Shown here piece by piece: positions 44,298 through 52,935 of a stretch of 64,000 bases of DNA. The stretch is from the NCBI RefSeq assembly GCF_009830105.1, contig NZ_WURB01000006.1, positions 124,001 to 188,000 of the forward strand, read 5' to 3'. Every line of letters begins with the position of its first letter. Positions within the stretch are counted from its first letter, which is position 1. Below the pieces are notes generated by a model, which did no database searches, was not told the origin of the DNA, and was given only the letters and a program-made list of their open reading frames with translations. The stretch comes from Microvirga makkahensis. Lineage in GTDB: Bacteria; Pseudomonadota; Alphaproteobacteria; Rhizobiales; Beijerinckiaceae. Both the position numbers and the translations under genes were made by a program.

Positions 44298-44993
44298 CTA
44301 CTTCTTCGCGCCTATCGTCTGATGCTTTTCCAGGTAGCTGCGCAGGGATTCCCCCGCGCCCTCGATATGCTTCCTCAGGAGCGCGCAGGCGGCCCCGATC
44401 TTGCCTTGGGTGCACAATTCGAGAATTTCCGCATGCTCGGCGGCGGCGCGCTCCACGCCCTGCGTGAGCGAGAGCTGAAGGCGCGTATGCCTGTCGCTCT
44501 CCTGCAGAAGGTTCGCCACGACGGCGAGTGAACGCGGCTGCCTGGCATGTTGGTAGAGCACCATGTGGAACTCGGTGTTCAGCTCGCCCCAGCGGCTGAT
44601 ATGCATGGCGCGCAGCTCCGAGCTGTATTCCTGCAGGATTCCGTTCAGCCGCTCGTAATCCGCCTCCGTCAGACGAGGCGCCGAGGCCTCGAGCAGGCGC
44701 GGTTCGAGCAGAGATCTGAGGTCGAACAGCTCGTCGATCTCCTCGGTCGAGAGCTCCGAGACGATGGCGCCCCGGTGGGGGTGGATCTTCACCAGCCCCT
44801 CCGCTTCCAGCTGCATGAGAGCCTCCCGCACCGGAATACGGCTGACGCCGAACTCCGCGGCCAGCGCGTCCTGCCGCAGCTGGAAGCCCGAGCCGAACTC
44901 CCCGTTCACGATCCGACGGCGCAACTCCTCCGCGACGGCCGAGGAAATGGTCCTGTGCTGAAGGGACTTCTGGGCGGGTCTGGAGGGCGGCAT
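44298..44993 (-). CDS. GntR family (FCD) transcriptional regulator
   Basis: A 231-residue regulator. The GntR winged helix is at residues 15-80 (SSAVAEELRRRIVNGEFGSGF, DALAAEFGVSRIPVREALMQ, GLVKIHPHRGAIVS). The helical FCD ligand-binding domain follows, with metal-binding candidates in FHMVLYQHA and HAEILEL. It is divergent from the dapA-like gene across 147 bases containing a palindromic candidate operator. FCD regulators usually respond to an organic or amino acid substrate, so it probably controls this hydroxyproline cluster. Confidence 0.87.
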   Translation of the reverse strand: MPPSRPAQKSLQHRTISSAVAEELRRRIVNGEFGSGFQLRQDALAAEFGVSRIPVREALMQLEAEGLVKIHPHRGAIVSELSTEEIDELFDLRSLLEPRLLEASAPRLTEADYERLNGILQEYSSELRAMHISRWGELNTEFHMVLYQHARQPRSLAVVANLLQESDRHTRLQLSLTQGVERAAAEHAEILELCTQGKIGAACALLRKHIEGAGESLRSYLEKHQTIGAKK

Positions 44994-45083
44994 GGGCTCT
45001 ATGGTCTCGGTTGCGAGGAAGACAGGAAGCTTATCTTATAACTCTGTAGCCGAACGGCCAGGGACCCGGCTTGACATCGGAGA

Positions 45084-45095
45084 TTTTATACAATC
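45084..45095. promoter_or_regulatory. Candidate GntR/FCD operator in the divergent promoter
   Basis: ATTTTATACAAT differs by one base from the perfect palindrome ATTGTATACAAT. It lies between the regulator and the DapA-family gene. A second such site occurs before the importer genes. Confidence 0.5.
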
Positions 45096-45140
45096 TACAT
45101 TGACGGAGTTCAACGCCTCATCGCAGGAGCTAAGAGCACA

Positions 45141-46070
45141 ATGGCGAAGACAATCGGCTGGGAAGGCGTCTTTCCCGCAGTGACCACCCAGTTCAAGCCG
45201 AACTACGAACTGGATATCGAGGCCACCGCCAAGGTCATGGAAGGCCTGATCCGCGACGGCGTCTCCGGCCTGATCGTCTGCGGCACCGTCGGCGAGAACA
45301 CCTCCCTGTCCCGCTCGGAGAAGGTCGCCGTCATGGAGGCGGCGAAGGACGTGTCCCGGGGCCGCGTACCCGTCATTGCGGGCGTCGCCGAGTTCACGAC
45401 GGCCTTCGCGTCCGAAGTCGCCAAGGAAGCCGCGCGCGTGGGCCTCGACGGCGTCATGGTCATGCCGGCGCTGGTCTATTCCTCGAAGCCGCACGAGACG
45501 GCCGCTCACTTCCGCGGCGTCTCCAAGGCCACCGACCTGCCGGTGATGGTCTACAACAACCCGCCGATCTACAAGAACGACGTCACCCCCGAGATCCTGG
45601 CCTCGCTCGCCGATTGCGAGACCATCGTGTGCTTCAAGGACTCCTCCGGCGATACCCGTCGCTTCACGGACGTGAAGAACATGGTGGGCGACCGCTTCGT
45701 GATGTTCGCCGGCCTCGACGACGTGGTGGTGGAGAGCGTCATGCTCGGCGCCGCCGGCTGGATCTCCGGCATGTCGAACGCCTTCCCGCAGGAGGGCGAG
45801 ACCCTGTTCCGCCTCGCCAAGGCCGGCCGCTACGAGGAGGCCCGCGCGCTCTACGAATGGTTCATGCCGCTGCTGCATCTTGATGCCCGTCCCGACCTCG
45901 TCCAATGCATCAAGCTCTGCGAGGAGATCATGGGCCGCGGCTCCTCCCTGACCCGTCCGCCGCGTCTCGCCCTCGAGGGCAAGGATCGCGCCTATGTGGA
46001 GGAGATCATGGCGAAGGCGCTGCAGAACCGCCCGGCGCTTCCCGATGTGGGATTGAAGCCCGCGGCCTGA
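45141..46070 (+). CDS. DapA-family lyase, probable pyrroline-4-hydroxy-2-carboxylate deaminase
   Basis: A 309-residue (beta/alpha)8 enzyme of the DapA/N-acetylneuraminate lyase family: GVFPAVTTQFKPNYELD, GTVGENTSLSRSEK, MVYNNPPIYKNDV (conserved Tyr) and VCFKDSSGDTRRF (Schiff-base Lys). Alone, the family does not define the substrate. The neighbours (4-hydroxyproline epimerase and D-amino acid dehydrogenase) point to deamination of 1-pyrroline-4-hydroxy-2-carboxylate to 2-oxoglutarate semialdehyde. The next enzyme of that path, a semialdehyde dehydrogenase, is not in this window. Confidence 0.78.
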   Translation: MAKTIGWEGVFPAVTTQFKPNYELDIEATAKVMEGLIRDGVSGLIVCGTVGENTSLSRSEKVAVMEAAKDVSRGRVPVIAGVAEFTTAFASEVAKEAARVGLDGVMVMPALVYSSKPHETAAHFRGVSKATDLPVMVYNNPPIYKNDVTPEILASLADCETIVCFKDSSGDTRRFTDVKNMVGDRFVMFAGLDDVVVESVMLGAAGWISGMSNAFPQEGETLFRLAKAGRYEEARALYEWFMPLLHLDARPDLVQCIKLCEEIMGRGSSLTRPPRLALEGKDRAYVEEIMAKALQNRPALPDVGLKPAA

Positions 46071-46153
46071 TACGATGGCGGCGGAGGAGACGAGGTCTCC
46101 TCCGCCTCATTCATTCCCGTTCACGACAAGTTTTCGATCCCGAGAGCGAAGCC

Positions 46154-47176
46154 ATGGCGCGCCACACCTTTTTCTGCATCGACGGTCACACCTGCGGCAA
46201 CCCGGTCCGCGTGGTGGGCGGCGGCAGCATCCCCCAGCTCAAGGGGGAGACGATGTTCGAACGGCGCCAGCATTTCCTGGCGGAGTTCGACTGGATCCGC
46301 ACCGGATTGATGTTCGAGCCGCGCGGCCACGACATGATGTCCGGCTCGATCCTCTACCCTCCGACGCGCCCCGATTGCGATGTGGGCATTCTCTTCATCG
46401 AGACCTCCGGCTGCCTGCCCATGTGCGGCCACGGCACCATCGGCACGGTGACGATCGCCCTGGAGAACGGCCTGATCCATCCGAAGACGCCCGGTCTTCT
46501 CCGTCTCGACACGCCCGCCGGCGTGGTCGAGGCCCGCTACGAGCAGAACGGTCCGTTCATCGAGCGCGTGCGCATCACCAACATTCCTTCGTTCCTCTAT
46601 GGCACCGGCTACGAGGTCGAGGTCGAGGGCCTCGGGCATCTTACGGTCGACGTGGCCTATGGCGGCAACTTCTATGCCATCGTCGAACCCCAGACGCTCT
46701 ATTCTGATCTCGCCGATGTGAATCCGTCCGACATCCTGCGCTGGAGCCCGAAGCTGCGCGAGGCCTTCAATGCGCGCTACCGGATCGCGCATCCCGAGAA
46801 TCCCGACATCAACCGTCTGACGCATGTTCTGTGGACCGGCAAGGCGCAGACGCCCGGCGGCACGGCGCGCAACGCCGTGTTCTACGGCGACAAGGCCATC
46901 GACCGCTCACCCTGCGGCACGGGAACCTCCGCCCGCATGGCGCATCTCGCCGCGCGCGGCGCCCTGAAGGAGGGTGACGCCTTCGTGCACGAGAGCATCA
47001 TCGGCTCCACCTTCACCGGCCGCATCGAAGGCCGCGCGAGGGTGGGCGACCGGGATGCGATCATCCCCTCCATCGAGGGCTGGGCGCGGGTGACCGGCTT
47101 CAACACCATCGTCATCGACGACCGCGATCCGTTCGCCCACGGATTCCAGGTGGTCGACCAGGCGCGATCCGCTTAG
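46154..47176 (+). CDS. 4-hydroxyproline 2-epimerase (proline racemase family)
   Basis: A 340-residue proline-racemase-superfamily enzyme. The catalytic pair is Cys91 (MCGHGTIG) and Cys254 (SPCGTGTSA), the Cys/Cys arrangement of hydroxyproline epimerases and proline racemases. CIDGHTCGNPVRVV at the start is typical. It would convert trans-4-hydroxy-L-proline to cis-4-hydroxy-D-proline in the cytoplasm. It follows the DapA-like gene by 83 bases and precedes the FAD dehydrogenase that would act on the D-product. The start ATG at 46154 is preceded by a weak ribosome site. Confidence 0.85.
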   Translation: MARHTFFCIDGHTCGNPVRVVGGGSIPQLKGETMFERRQHFLAEFDWIRTGLMFEPRGHDMMSGSILYPPTRPDCDVGILFIETSGCLPMCGHGTIGTVTIALENGLIHPKTPGLLRLDTPAGVVEARYEQNGPFIERVRITNIPSFLYGTGYEVEVEGLGHLTVDVAYGGNFYAIVEPQTLYSDLADVNPSDILRWSPKLREAFNARYRIAHPENPDINRLTHVLWTGKAQTPGGTARNAVFYGDKAIDRSPCGTGTSARMAHLAARGALKEGDAFVHESIIGSTFTGRIEGRARVGDRDAIIPSIEGWARVTGFNTIVIDDRDPFAHGFQVVDQARSA

Positions 47177-47250
47177 CCCGAGCGGGATCTTCATGGGCGG
47201 GCCGCATGCGGGCCGCCCAAGTCCGTGATGCTTCTTCCACGACAGGTTTC

Positions 47251-48489
47251 ATGATGCGGATTGCGATCGTTGGTGCAGGTATCGTCGGTCTCGCGGCCGC
47301 CCATGCGCTTCTCGACAAGGGGCACGAGGTGACCCTCGTCGATCCCGGCAACAATCAGCAGCGCCCCACGGAGGGCAATGCGGGCTGGATCGCCCACATG
47401 GACGTAATGCCGCTCGCATCGCCGAAGGCGTGGAGGCATCTTCCCCGCTGGATGATGGACCCGCTCGGGCCGCTCACCATCAGGCCGTCCTATCTTCCCG
47501 CACTGGCGCCATGGCTGGTGCGCTTCGTGCTGGCCTCGTCCCCGGCGCGCATCAAGTCCAGCATCGCGGCCATTCGCTCGCTCAACGCCCAGGCTCTTCC
47601 GTCCTGGAAGGAACGCCTGTCCTCGCTCGGGCTCGAGGGCCATCTTCGCGAGAGGGGGATCCTGTCCGTCTGGCGGGACCGCGACCATTTCCTGCAAGCC
47701 CAGGACATCATCGCCAGGCAGAGGGATTTCGGCATTCCGCTGGACGTTCTCGGTCCGCGGGAACTCGCCGATCTGGAGCCCGCACTTCACAACATCGAGG
47801 CGGCCGTTCTCTATACGGAGGGCTGCCATGTCTCCGATCCCGCGCTCCTGGCCGCCGATCTGCTGCGGCTCGCCGTCGAGCGCGGCGCCGCGCGCATCGA
47901 GGGCAAGGCCCTCTCGGTCCAGCCTTCGAGCGACGCCGTTCACGTTCACACGGACGGCGCGGTGAAGGACGTGGCGGCCGACCGCGTTCTGCTCTCCGCC
48001 GGCGTCTGGTCCCGCGCGCTGGCCAGACAGCTCGGCGACACCATCCCGCTCGATACGGAGCGCGGCTACAATGCCACCTATGCGAAAGGCGTTTTCGGCC
48101 TTAACCGCCCGGTCATGTTCGAAGGCGAGGGGTTCGTCGCCTCGCCCCTCGATACCGGCGACCGGGTCGGCGGCGCCGTGGAGTTCGCGGGAACGCAGGC
48201 GCCGCCCAACCATGAGCGCACCTCCGCCATGATCACGCGCCTCAAGCGCTTCCTGCCGCACCTCGACGCGGAGCAGCCGGCCAGGCGCTGGATGGGATTC
48301 AGGCCGTCGATTCCGGATTCTCTTCCCGTGATCGGGCCGTCGTCGCGGGACGGGCGCGTGATCTATGCGTTCGGTCACGGCCATCATGGCCTCACGCAGG
48401 CGGCCATCACGTCGCGCCTCGTCCGCGAGTTGGTCGAGGGCGCGCCCGCTTCTCTCGACCTGAAGCCGTTCTCGGCTCAGCGCTTCTAG
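47251..48489 (+). CDS. FAD-dependent D-amino acid (hydroxyproline) dehydrogenase
   Basis: A 412-residue DadA-like flavoprotein. The FAD-binding Rossmann motif IVGAGIVGLAAAHALLDKG is at the N-terminus, EGNAGWIAHMDVMPLASP follows, and the C-terminal GFRPSIPDSLPVIG and HGHHGLTQAAITSRLV complete the fold. It probably oxidises cis-4-hydroxy-D-proline to 1-pyrroline-4-hydroxy-2-carboxylate. Two consecutive ATGs are available (47251 and 47254). The gene ends in TAG, which is the first triplet of a dispersed palindrome. Confidence 0.82.
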   Translation: MMRIAIVGAGIVGLAAAHALLDKGHEVTLVDPGNNQQRPTEGNAGWIAHMDVMPLASPKAWRHLPRWMMDPLGPLTIRPSYLPALAPWLVRFVLASSPARIKSSIAAIRSLNAQALPSWKERLSSLGLEGHLRERGILSVWRDRDHFLQAQDIIARQRDFGIPLDVLGPRELADLEPALHNIEAAVLYTEGCHVSDPALLAADLLRLAVERGAARIEGKALSVQPSSDAVHVHTDGAVKDVAADRVLLSAGVWSRALARQLGDTIPLDTERGYNATYAKGVFGLNRPVMFEGEGFVASPLDTGDRVGGAVEFAGTQAPPNHERTSAMITRLKRFLPHLDAEQPARRWMGFRPSIPDSLPVIGPSSRDGRVIYAFGHGHHGLTQAAITSRLVRELVEGAPASLDLKPFSAQRF

Positions 48490-48590
48490 CGCATCGTGCG
48501 GACCCGAAGGGCCGCGTCGGCGAAAAGTGGGCCCGGTTTTTCATTCACGTGGCCCTTCGGGTCGCACCGAAGATGCGCTCTTCGGAGGGA
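48487..48590. repeat. Dispersed palindrome at the end of the dehydrogenase gene
   Basis: TAGCGCATCGTGCGG starts at the dehydrogenase stop. The element continues with GGCCGCGTCGGCGAAAAGTGG and GGCCCTTCGGGTCGCACCGAA, ending GATGCGCTC. The region 48490-48868 has no gene; it also contains a short GGATCCTCATGGTGAGG remnant and a palindromic candidate operator. Confidence 0.65.
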
Positions 48591-48783
48591 GGAGTATCGG
48601 ATCCTCATGGTGAGGCGAACAAGGAGGCGCTGGCATCAAGGCGTTTGCAACGGTCATGAATGCCGTGGGTCCTGCGCGGAAAAGGGCGACGAACCCCTCG
48701 TCAGCGCCGGAAGCCCAGCGTAACCAGATACTACGCAGAAGCGCTCAGACCTTAGACGAAATGCAGAAAATTTAATATTGCAA

Positions 48784-48795
48784 ATTGTATCCAAT
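48784..48795. promoter_or_regulatory. Candidate GntR/FCD operator before the importer genes
   Basis: ATTGTATCCAAT is one base from the palindrome ATTGTATACAAT, as at 45084. It is flanked by outer arms ATATTG (48775) and CAATAT (48792). It lies 74 bases before the importer start and is in an AT-rich promoter-like stretch. Confidence 0.5.
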
Positions 48796-48868
48796 ATGCA
48801 GATTGTGCGTCTGCTGATCTCGGGCGGAACCGCCGGGCTCGGACATGGAAACAACCAGAGGACCAACG

Positions 48869-49675
48869 ATGAAACTGAGGACAGTAGCGGCCACACTTCT
48901 TCTCGGCATGATCGCCGCCATGCCGGCCAAGGCGGACAAGCTCGACGACATCATCGCCTCCGGCGTGCTGCGCTGCGCCGTGACCCTCGACTTCCCGCCC
49001 ATGGGATCGCGCAATGAAAAGAACGAGCCCATCGGCTTCGACGTGGACACCTGCCACGATCTCGCGAAGGCTCTCGGCGTGAAGGCCGAGATCGTCGAAA
49101 CGCCTTTCCCCGACCGCATCCCGGCGCTCGTCTCGGATCGCGCGGATGTGGGCGTCGCCTCGACCTCGGATACGCTGGAGCGCGCCAAGACCGTCGGTTT
49201 CTCCATTCCGTACTTCGCCTTCAAGATGGTCGTCCTCACGAGGGACGACACGGGCATCGACTCCTATGAGAGCCTGAAGGGCAAGAAGACCGGCTCGACC
49301 GCCGGCACCTTCGAAGCGATCGCGCTCGAGAAGGACGTGAAGGCTTGGGGCGGCGGCTCGTTCCGTCCGTACCAGACCCAGGCCGACGTGTTCCTCGCGC
49401 TCTCGCAGGGGCAGATCGACGCGACGGTCGTGACCAACACCGTGGCGCATTCCGTCGCCAAGTCCGGCAAGTACAAGGGCTTCGTGGTCAAGGGCGATGC
49501 CCCGTATGTCACGGACTACGTCTCGCTCATCGGCCTGCGCCAGGAGCAGGGTCTTCTCAACTATCTCAACCTCTTCGTGAACCAGCAGGTCCGCACGGGC
49601 CGCTACAAGGAGCTGTTCGAGAAATGGGTCGGCGGCGAGGCTCCCGACCTGACCGTGAAGGGCGTCTACTACTGA
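48869..49675 (+). CDS. Amino-acid ABC transporter, periplasmic binding protein
   Basis: A 268-residue polar-amino-acid binding protein. A signal peptide (MKLRTVAATLLLGMIAAMPAKA) is followed by LDDIIASGVLRCAVTLDFPP, GFDVDTCHDLAKALGV and VDGRADV-like VSDRADVGVASTSDTLERAK, typical of the SBP_bac_3 family. The presence of two permeases and an ATPase next to it defines a complete importer, likely for hydroxyproline. The ATG at 48869 was preferred to 48845 because the signal peptide starts there. Confidence 0.88.
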   Translation: MKLRTVAATLLLGMIAAMPAKADKLDDIIASGVLRCAVTLDFPPMGSRNEKNEPIGFDVDTCHDLAKALGVKAEIVETPFPDRIPALVSDRADVGVASTSDTLERAKTVGFSIPYFAFKMVVLTRDDTGIDSYESLKGKKTGSTAGTFEAIALEKDVKAWGGGSFRPYQTQADVFLALSQGQIDATVVTNTVAHSVAKSGKYKGFVVKGDAPYVTDYVSLIGLRQEQGLLNYLNLFVNQQVRTGRYKELFEKWVGGEAPDLTVKGVYY

Positions 49676-49750
49676 TCGAAGCGAATCGGAGCGCGGGCGG
49701 CATTCGCCCGCGCTCCTCCTGACGGTTGCAACGTCCTCGGGCACGCCTTC

Positions 49751-50416
49751 ATGCTGAATTACACATTTCATTGGCGTCCGGCTCTGAACGCTCTGCCGGA
49801 CATGCTGTCCGGCGCGCTGGTGTCGCTCCAGATCGCCGTGCTGTCGATGGTGATCGGCGTCGTCTTCGCCGTGTTCCTGGCGCTGGGCCGCCAGTCGAGC
49901 AACAAGCTGTTTTATGGCTTCTCGACCGGCTGGGTGGAGCTGGCGCGCAACACGCCTGCCCTGTTCCAGGTCTACATGACCTACTTCGGCCTGGGCTCCT
50001 TCGGCATCCAGCTCGATTCCTACGTGGCGCTCCTGGCGGGCATCGCGTTCAACAACGCGGGCTATCTGGCGGAAACCTTCCGCGGCGGCCTGCGCGCCAT
50101 CCCGCATACCCAGACGCGTGCCGCCCGCTCGCTCGGCATGAGCGCGCCGCAGGCGTTTCGCCTCATCGTCCTGCCGCAGATGTTCAGAATCGTGTTCTAT
50201 CCCATGTCCAACCAGATGGTCTGGGCGCTCCTGATGACCTCGCTCGGAGTCACGGTGGGCCTGAACACGGATCTCACGGGCGTCACGCAGGATCTCAACG
50301 TGCGCACGTTCCGGACCTTCGAGTATTTCGCCCTCGCGGCCGTCATCTACTACCTGCTGGCCAAGCTCATCACCCTCTCGTCGCGCCTCTTCGCCTGGCG
50401 CCTGTTCCGGTACTGA
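49751..50416 (+). CDS. Amino-acid ABC transporter permease 1
   Basis: A 221-residue inner-membrane permease of the HisM/GlnP type with five membrane helices. ELARNTPALFQVYMTYF, NAGYLAETFRGGLRAIP and the EAA-loop QTRAARSLGMSAPQAFRLIVLPQ, where the ATPase docks, are all present. It forms a heterodimer with the next gene's product, which starts 10 bases downstream. Confidence 0.9.
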   Translation: MLNYTFHWRPALNALPDMLSGALVSLQIAVLSMVIGVVFAVFLALGRQSSNKLFYGFSTGWVELARNTPALFQVYMTYFGLGSFGIQLDSYVALLAGIAFNNAGYLAETFRGGLRAIPHTQTRAARSLGMSAPQAFRLIVLPQMFRIVFYPMSNQMVWALLMTSLGVTVGLNTDLTGVTQDLNVRTFRTFEYFALAAVIYYLLAKLITLSSRLFAWRLFRY

Positions 50417-50426
50417 GGAGACGGCG

Positions 50427-51080
50427 ATGTTCGAGACAAGCCTCACCTGGAACGACGTCCTCTTCCTTCTTCAGGGAGCGGGAACGACGCTCGCCATCAC
50501 CTTCTGGGCCGTCCTGGGCGGCACCGTTCTGGGCATGCTCTTCGGCCTCGTCCGCGCGTCCGCGCCGTGGTGGCTGAATCTGCCCGTCGGCTTCGTGCTG
50601 GACATCCTCCGCTCGGTTCCGCTCCTGATCCAGTTCGTGCTCGCCAACTCGTTCAAGTCCATCCTCAAGCTGAACATCTCGGCCTTCACGGTCGGTTGCG
50701 TGGTGCTTGCGCTCTACACGGCGGCCTATTGCGCGGAGATCGTGCGCGGCGGCATCCTGGCCGTTCCGCCCACTACGCGGCGGGCGGCCCGTTCGCTCGG
50801 CATGACCTACACCCAGGATCTGACGAACATCGTCTTCCCGATGGCGCTGCGCGTCGCGCTGCCGAGCTGGATCGGCCTCACGCTCGGCGTCATGAAGGAT
50901 TCGGCGCTCGTTCTGTGGATCGGCATCGTCGAGTTGCTGCGGTCGTCTCAGATCATCGTGACCCGCATCCAGGAGCCGCTCTTCGTTCTTTCGATCGCAG
51001 GCCTGATTTACTTTCTCATGAGCTTCCCGATCGCCCGGCTCGGGGCGCGGCTCGAAAAGCGGTGGCGTGAAAATGATTGA
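50427..51080 (+). CDS. Amino-acid ABC transporter permease 2
   Basis: A 217-residue permease with the same arrangement: GAGTTLAITFWAVLGGTVLGM, LDILRSVPLLIQFVL, AYCAEIVRGGILAVPP and the EAA loop TRRAARSLGMTYTQDLTNIVFP. It pairs with permease 1. Its last codons overlap the start of the ATPase gene by 8 bases, so the subunits are translationally coupled. Confidence 0.9.
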   Translation: MFETSLTWNDVLFLLQGAGTTLAITFWAVLGGTVLGMLFGLVRASAPWWLNLPVGFVLDILRSVPLLIQFVLANSFKSILKLNISAFTVGCVVLALYTAAYCAEIVRGGILAVPPTTRRAARSLGMTYTQDLTNIVFPMALRVALPSWIGLTLGVMKDSALVLWIGIVELLRSSQIIVTRIQEPLFVLSIAGLIYFLMSFPIARLGARLEKRWREND

Positions 51081-51795
51081 GTTAAAGGACGTTCGTAAGT
51101 CTTTCGGAAGCCTCGAGGTGCTCAAGGGAGTCACCCTCACGGTTCAGAAGGGCGAAGTGCTTTCGGTGATCGGCGGCTCGGGCTCGGGCAAGTCCACCAT
51201 GCTCATGTGCATCAACGGTCTCGAGCCGATTCAGGGCGGGCAGATCCTGGTCGACGGCATCGACGTCCATGCGCGCGGGACGGACCTCAACAAGCTCCGC
51301 CAAAGGATCGGCATCGTGTTCCAGCAATGGAACGCCTTTCCGCATCTCACCGTGCTCGAGAACGTGATGCTCGCGCCGCGCAAGGTCCTGGGCAAGAGCA
51401 AGCGCGAGGCGGAGGAGATCGCCGTCCGGCAGCTCACCCATGTGGGCCTCGGCGAGAAGCTGAAGGTCTATCCCTCCAAGCTCTCCGGCGGCCAGCAGCA
51501 GCGCATGGCCATTGCGCGTGCTCTCGCCATGCAGCCCGACTACATGCTCTTCGACGAGGTGACCTCCGCGCTCGATCCGCAACTCGTCGGCGAGGTGCTC
51601 GACACCCTGAAGATGCTCTCGGAGGAGGGCATGACGATGATCCTCGTGACCCACGAGATCCGCTTCGCACGCGACGTGTCCGACCGGGTGGCCTTCTTCC
51701 ACAAGGGGCTGATCCACGAGATCGGCGCGCCCGAGCAGGTGATCGGAAACCCGCAGAAGCCCGAAACCATCGAGTTCCTGAAATCCGTTCTCTGA
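51073..51795 (+). CDS. Amino-acid ABC transporter ATP-binding protein
   Basis: A 240-residue ATPase of the GlnQ/HisP group with all motifs intact: Walker A GGSGSGKST, Q-loop VFQQWNAFPHLT, signature LSGGQQQR, Walker B MLFDEVTSALDP and H-loop TLVTHE-like LVTHEIRFARDV. It drives the importer formed by the three preceding genes. A GTG at 51067 is an alternative start. Confidence 0.92.
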   Translation: MIELKDVRKSFGSLEVLKGVTLTVQKGEVLSVIGGSGSGKSTMLMCINGLEPIQGGQILVDGIDVHARGTDLNKLRQRIGIVFQQWNAFPHLTVLENVMLAPRKVLGKSKREAEEIAVRQLTHVGLGEKLKVYPSKLSGGQQQRMAIARALAMQPDYMLFDEVTSALDPQLVGEVLDTLKMLSEEGMTMILVTHEIRFARDVSDRVAFFHKGLIHEIGAPEQVIGNPQKPETIEFLKSVL

Positions 51796-51855
51796 CGGTG
51801 CGGGGTCCGGCCTCGCGTCAATCCATCGTAGGACAGCCCTGATCCGGAGAGCATC

Positions 51856-52884
51856 ATGCGCACGTCGAAAGTCGTTCATGTCGTCAGCTGCCACGCGGAA
51901 GGGGAGGTCGGCGACGTGATCGTCGGCGGCGTCGCGCCGCCTCCGGGCGACACGGTCTGGGACCAGTCACGGTTCATCGCCCAGGACGAGACCCTGCGCA
52001 ACTTCGTGCTGAACGAGCCGCGCGGCGGCGTCTTCCGGCACGTGAACCTTCTCGTGCCGCCGAAGAACCCGAAGGCGCAGATGGGCTGGATCATCATGGA
52101 GCCCGCCGACACCCCGCCCATGTCGGGCTCCAACTCCATCTGCGTGTCCACCGTGCTGCTCGACACCGGCATCATTCCGATGCAGGAGCCGATCACCCGC
52201 ATGGTTCTCGAGCCGCCGGGCGGTCTCATCGAGGTCGAGGCCGAATGCCGGAACGGAAAGGCCGAACGGATCCGGGTCCGGAACGTCCCCTCCTTTGCCG
52301 ACAGGCTCGATGCGAAGCTGGAAGTCGAGGGCGTGGGCACGCTGACCGTGGACACGGCCTATGGCGGCGACAGCTTCGTGATCGCGGACGCGCAGGCGCT
52401 CGGTTTTGCGATCCGTCCCGACGAGGCGAAGGATCTGGCGGAGATCGGCGTGAAGATCACCCGGGCGGCCAACGAGCAGATCGGGTTCCGGCATCCCGAA
52501 CTTCCGGGCTGGGACCACATCTCCTTCTGCCAGATCGCCGCGCCGCTCGTCGAGCGCGACCGCGTCATGCACGGCGCCAACGCCGTCGTGGTGCGCCCCG
52601 GCAAGATCGACCGCTCGCCGACCGGAACAGGCTGCTCGGCCCGCATGGCGGTGCTTCACGCACGCGGCATCCTGAAGGTCGGCGACGGCTTCGTGGGCCG
52701 CTCGATTATCGATTCGGAGTTCATCTGCCGCATCGAGGACGAGGTGACGGTGGGGGGCAGGCCCGGCATCATTCCGATGATCTCCGGGCGCGCCTGGATC
52801 ACGGGCACCCATCAGCACATGCTCGATCCCGAGGATCCCTGGCCGGCCGGCTACCGATTGTCGGATACCTGGCCGCAGATCTAG
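51856..52884 (+). CDS. Proline-racemase-family enzyme with Ser/Thr active-site positions, probable 3-hydroxyproline dehydratase
   Basis: A 342-residue member of the proline racemase superfamily. The first catalytic position is Ser90 ([10 protein letters not shown]) and the second is Thr256 ([11 protein letters not shown]). A second Cys sits at position 260, so the usual C-G-T-G-T order appears as T-G-T-G-C. Family knowledge: a Thr at the second position is typical of trans-3-hydroxy-L-proline dehydratases (human L3HYPDH has Cys/Thr), whereas epimerases need two Cys. With the downstream imine reductase, a 3-hydroxyproline dehydratase is the best guess; an epimerase is less likely. Confidence 0.75.
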   Translation: MRTSKVVHVVSCHAEGEVGDVIVGGVAPPPGDTVWDQSRFIAQDETLRNFVLNEPRGGVFRHVNLLVPPKNPKAQMGWIIMEPADTPPMSGSNSICVSTVLLDTGIIPMQEPITRMVLEPPGGLIEVEAECRNGKAERIRVRNVPSFADRLDAKLEVEGVGTLTVDTAYGGDSFVIADAQALGFAIRPDEAKDLAEIGVKITRAANEQIGFRHPELPGWDHISFCQIAAPLVERDRVMHGANAVVVRPGKIDRSPTGTGCSARMAVLHARGILKVGDGFVGRSIIDSEFICRIEDEVTVGGRPGIIPMISGRAWITGTHQHMLDPEDPWPAGYRLSDTWPQI

Positions 52885-52935
52885 AGCTGACGAAGCCGAT
52901 TCCCGAATGCATCGCACACGAACGGACCTGGATGA

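Noticed and set aside
48595..48735. A short frame after the dehydrogenase gene (MRTRRAASAKSGPGFSFT)
   Set aside because: It is made mainly from the dispersed palindrome and has no ribosome site or recognisable protein sequence.
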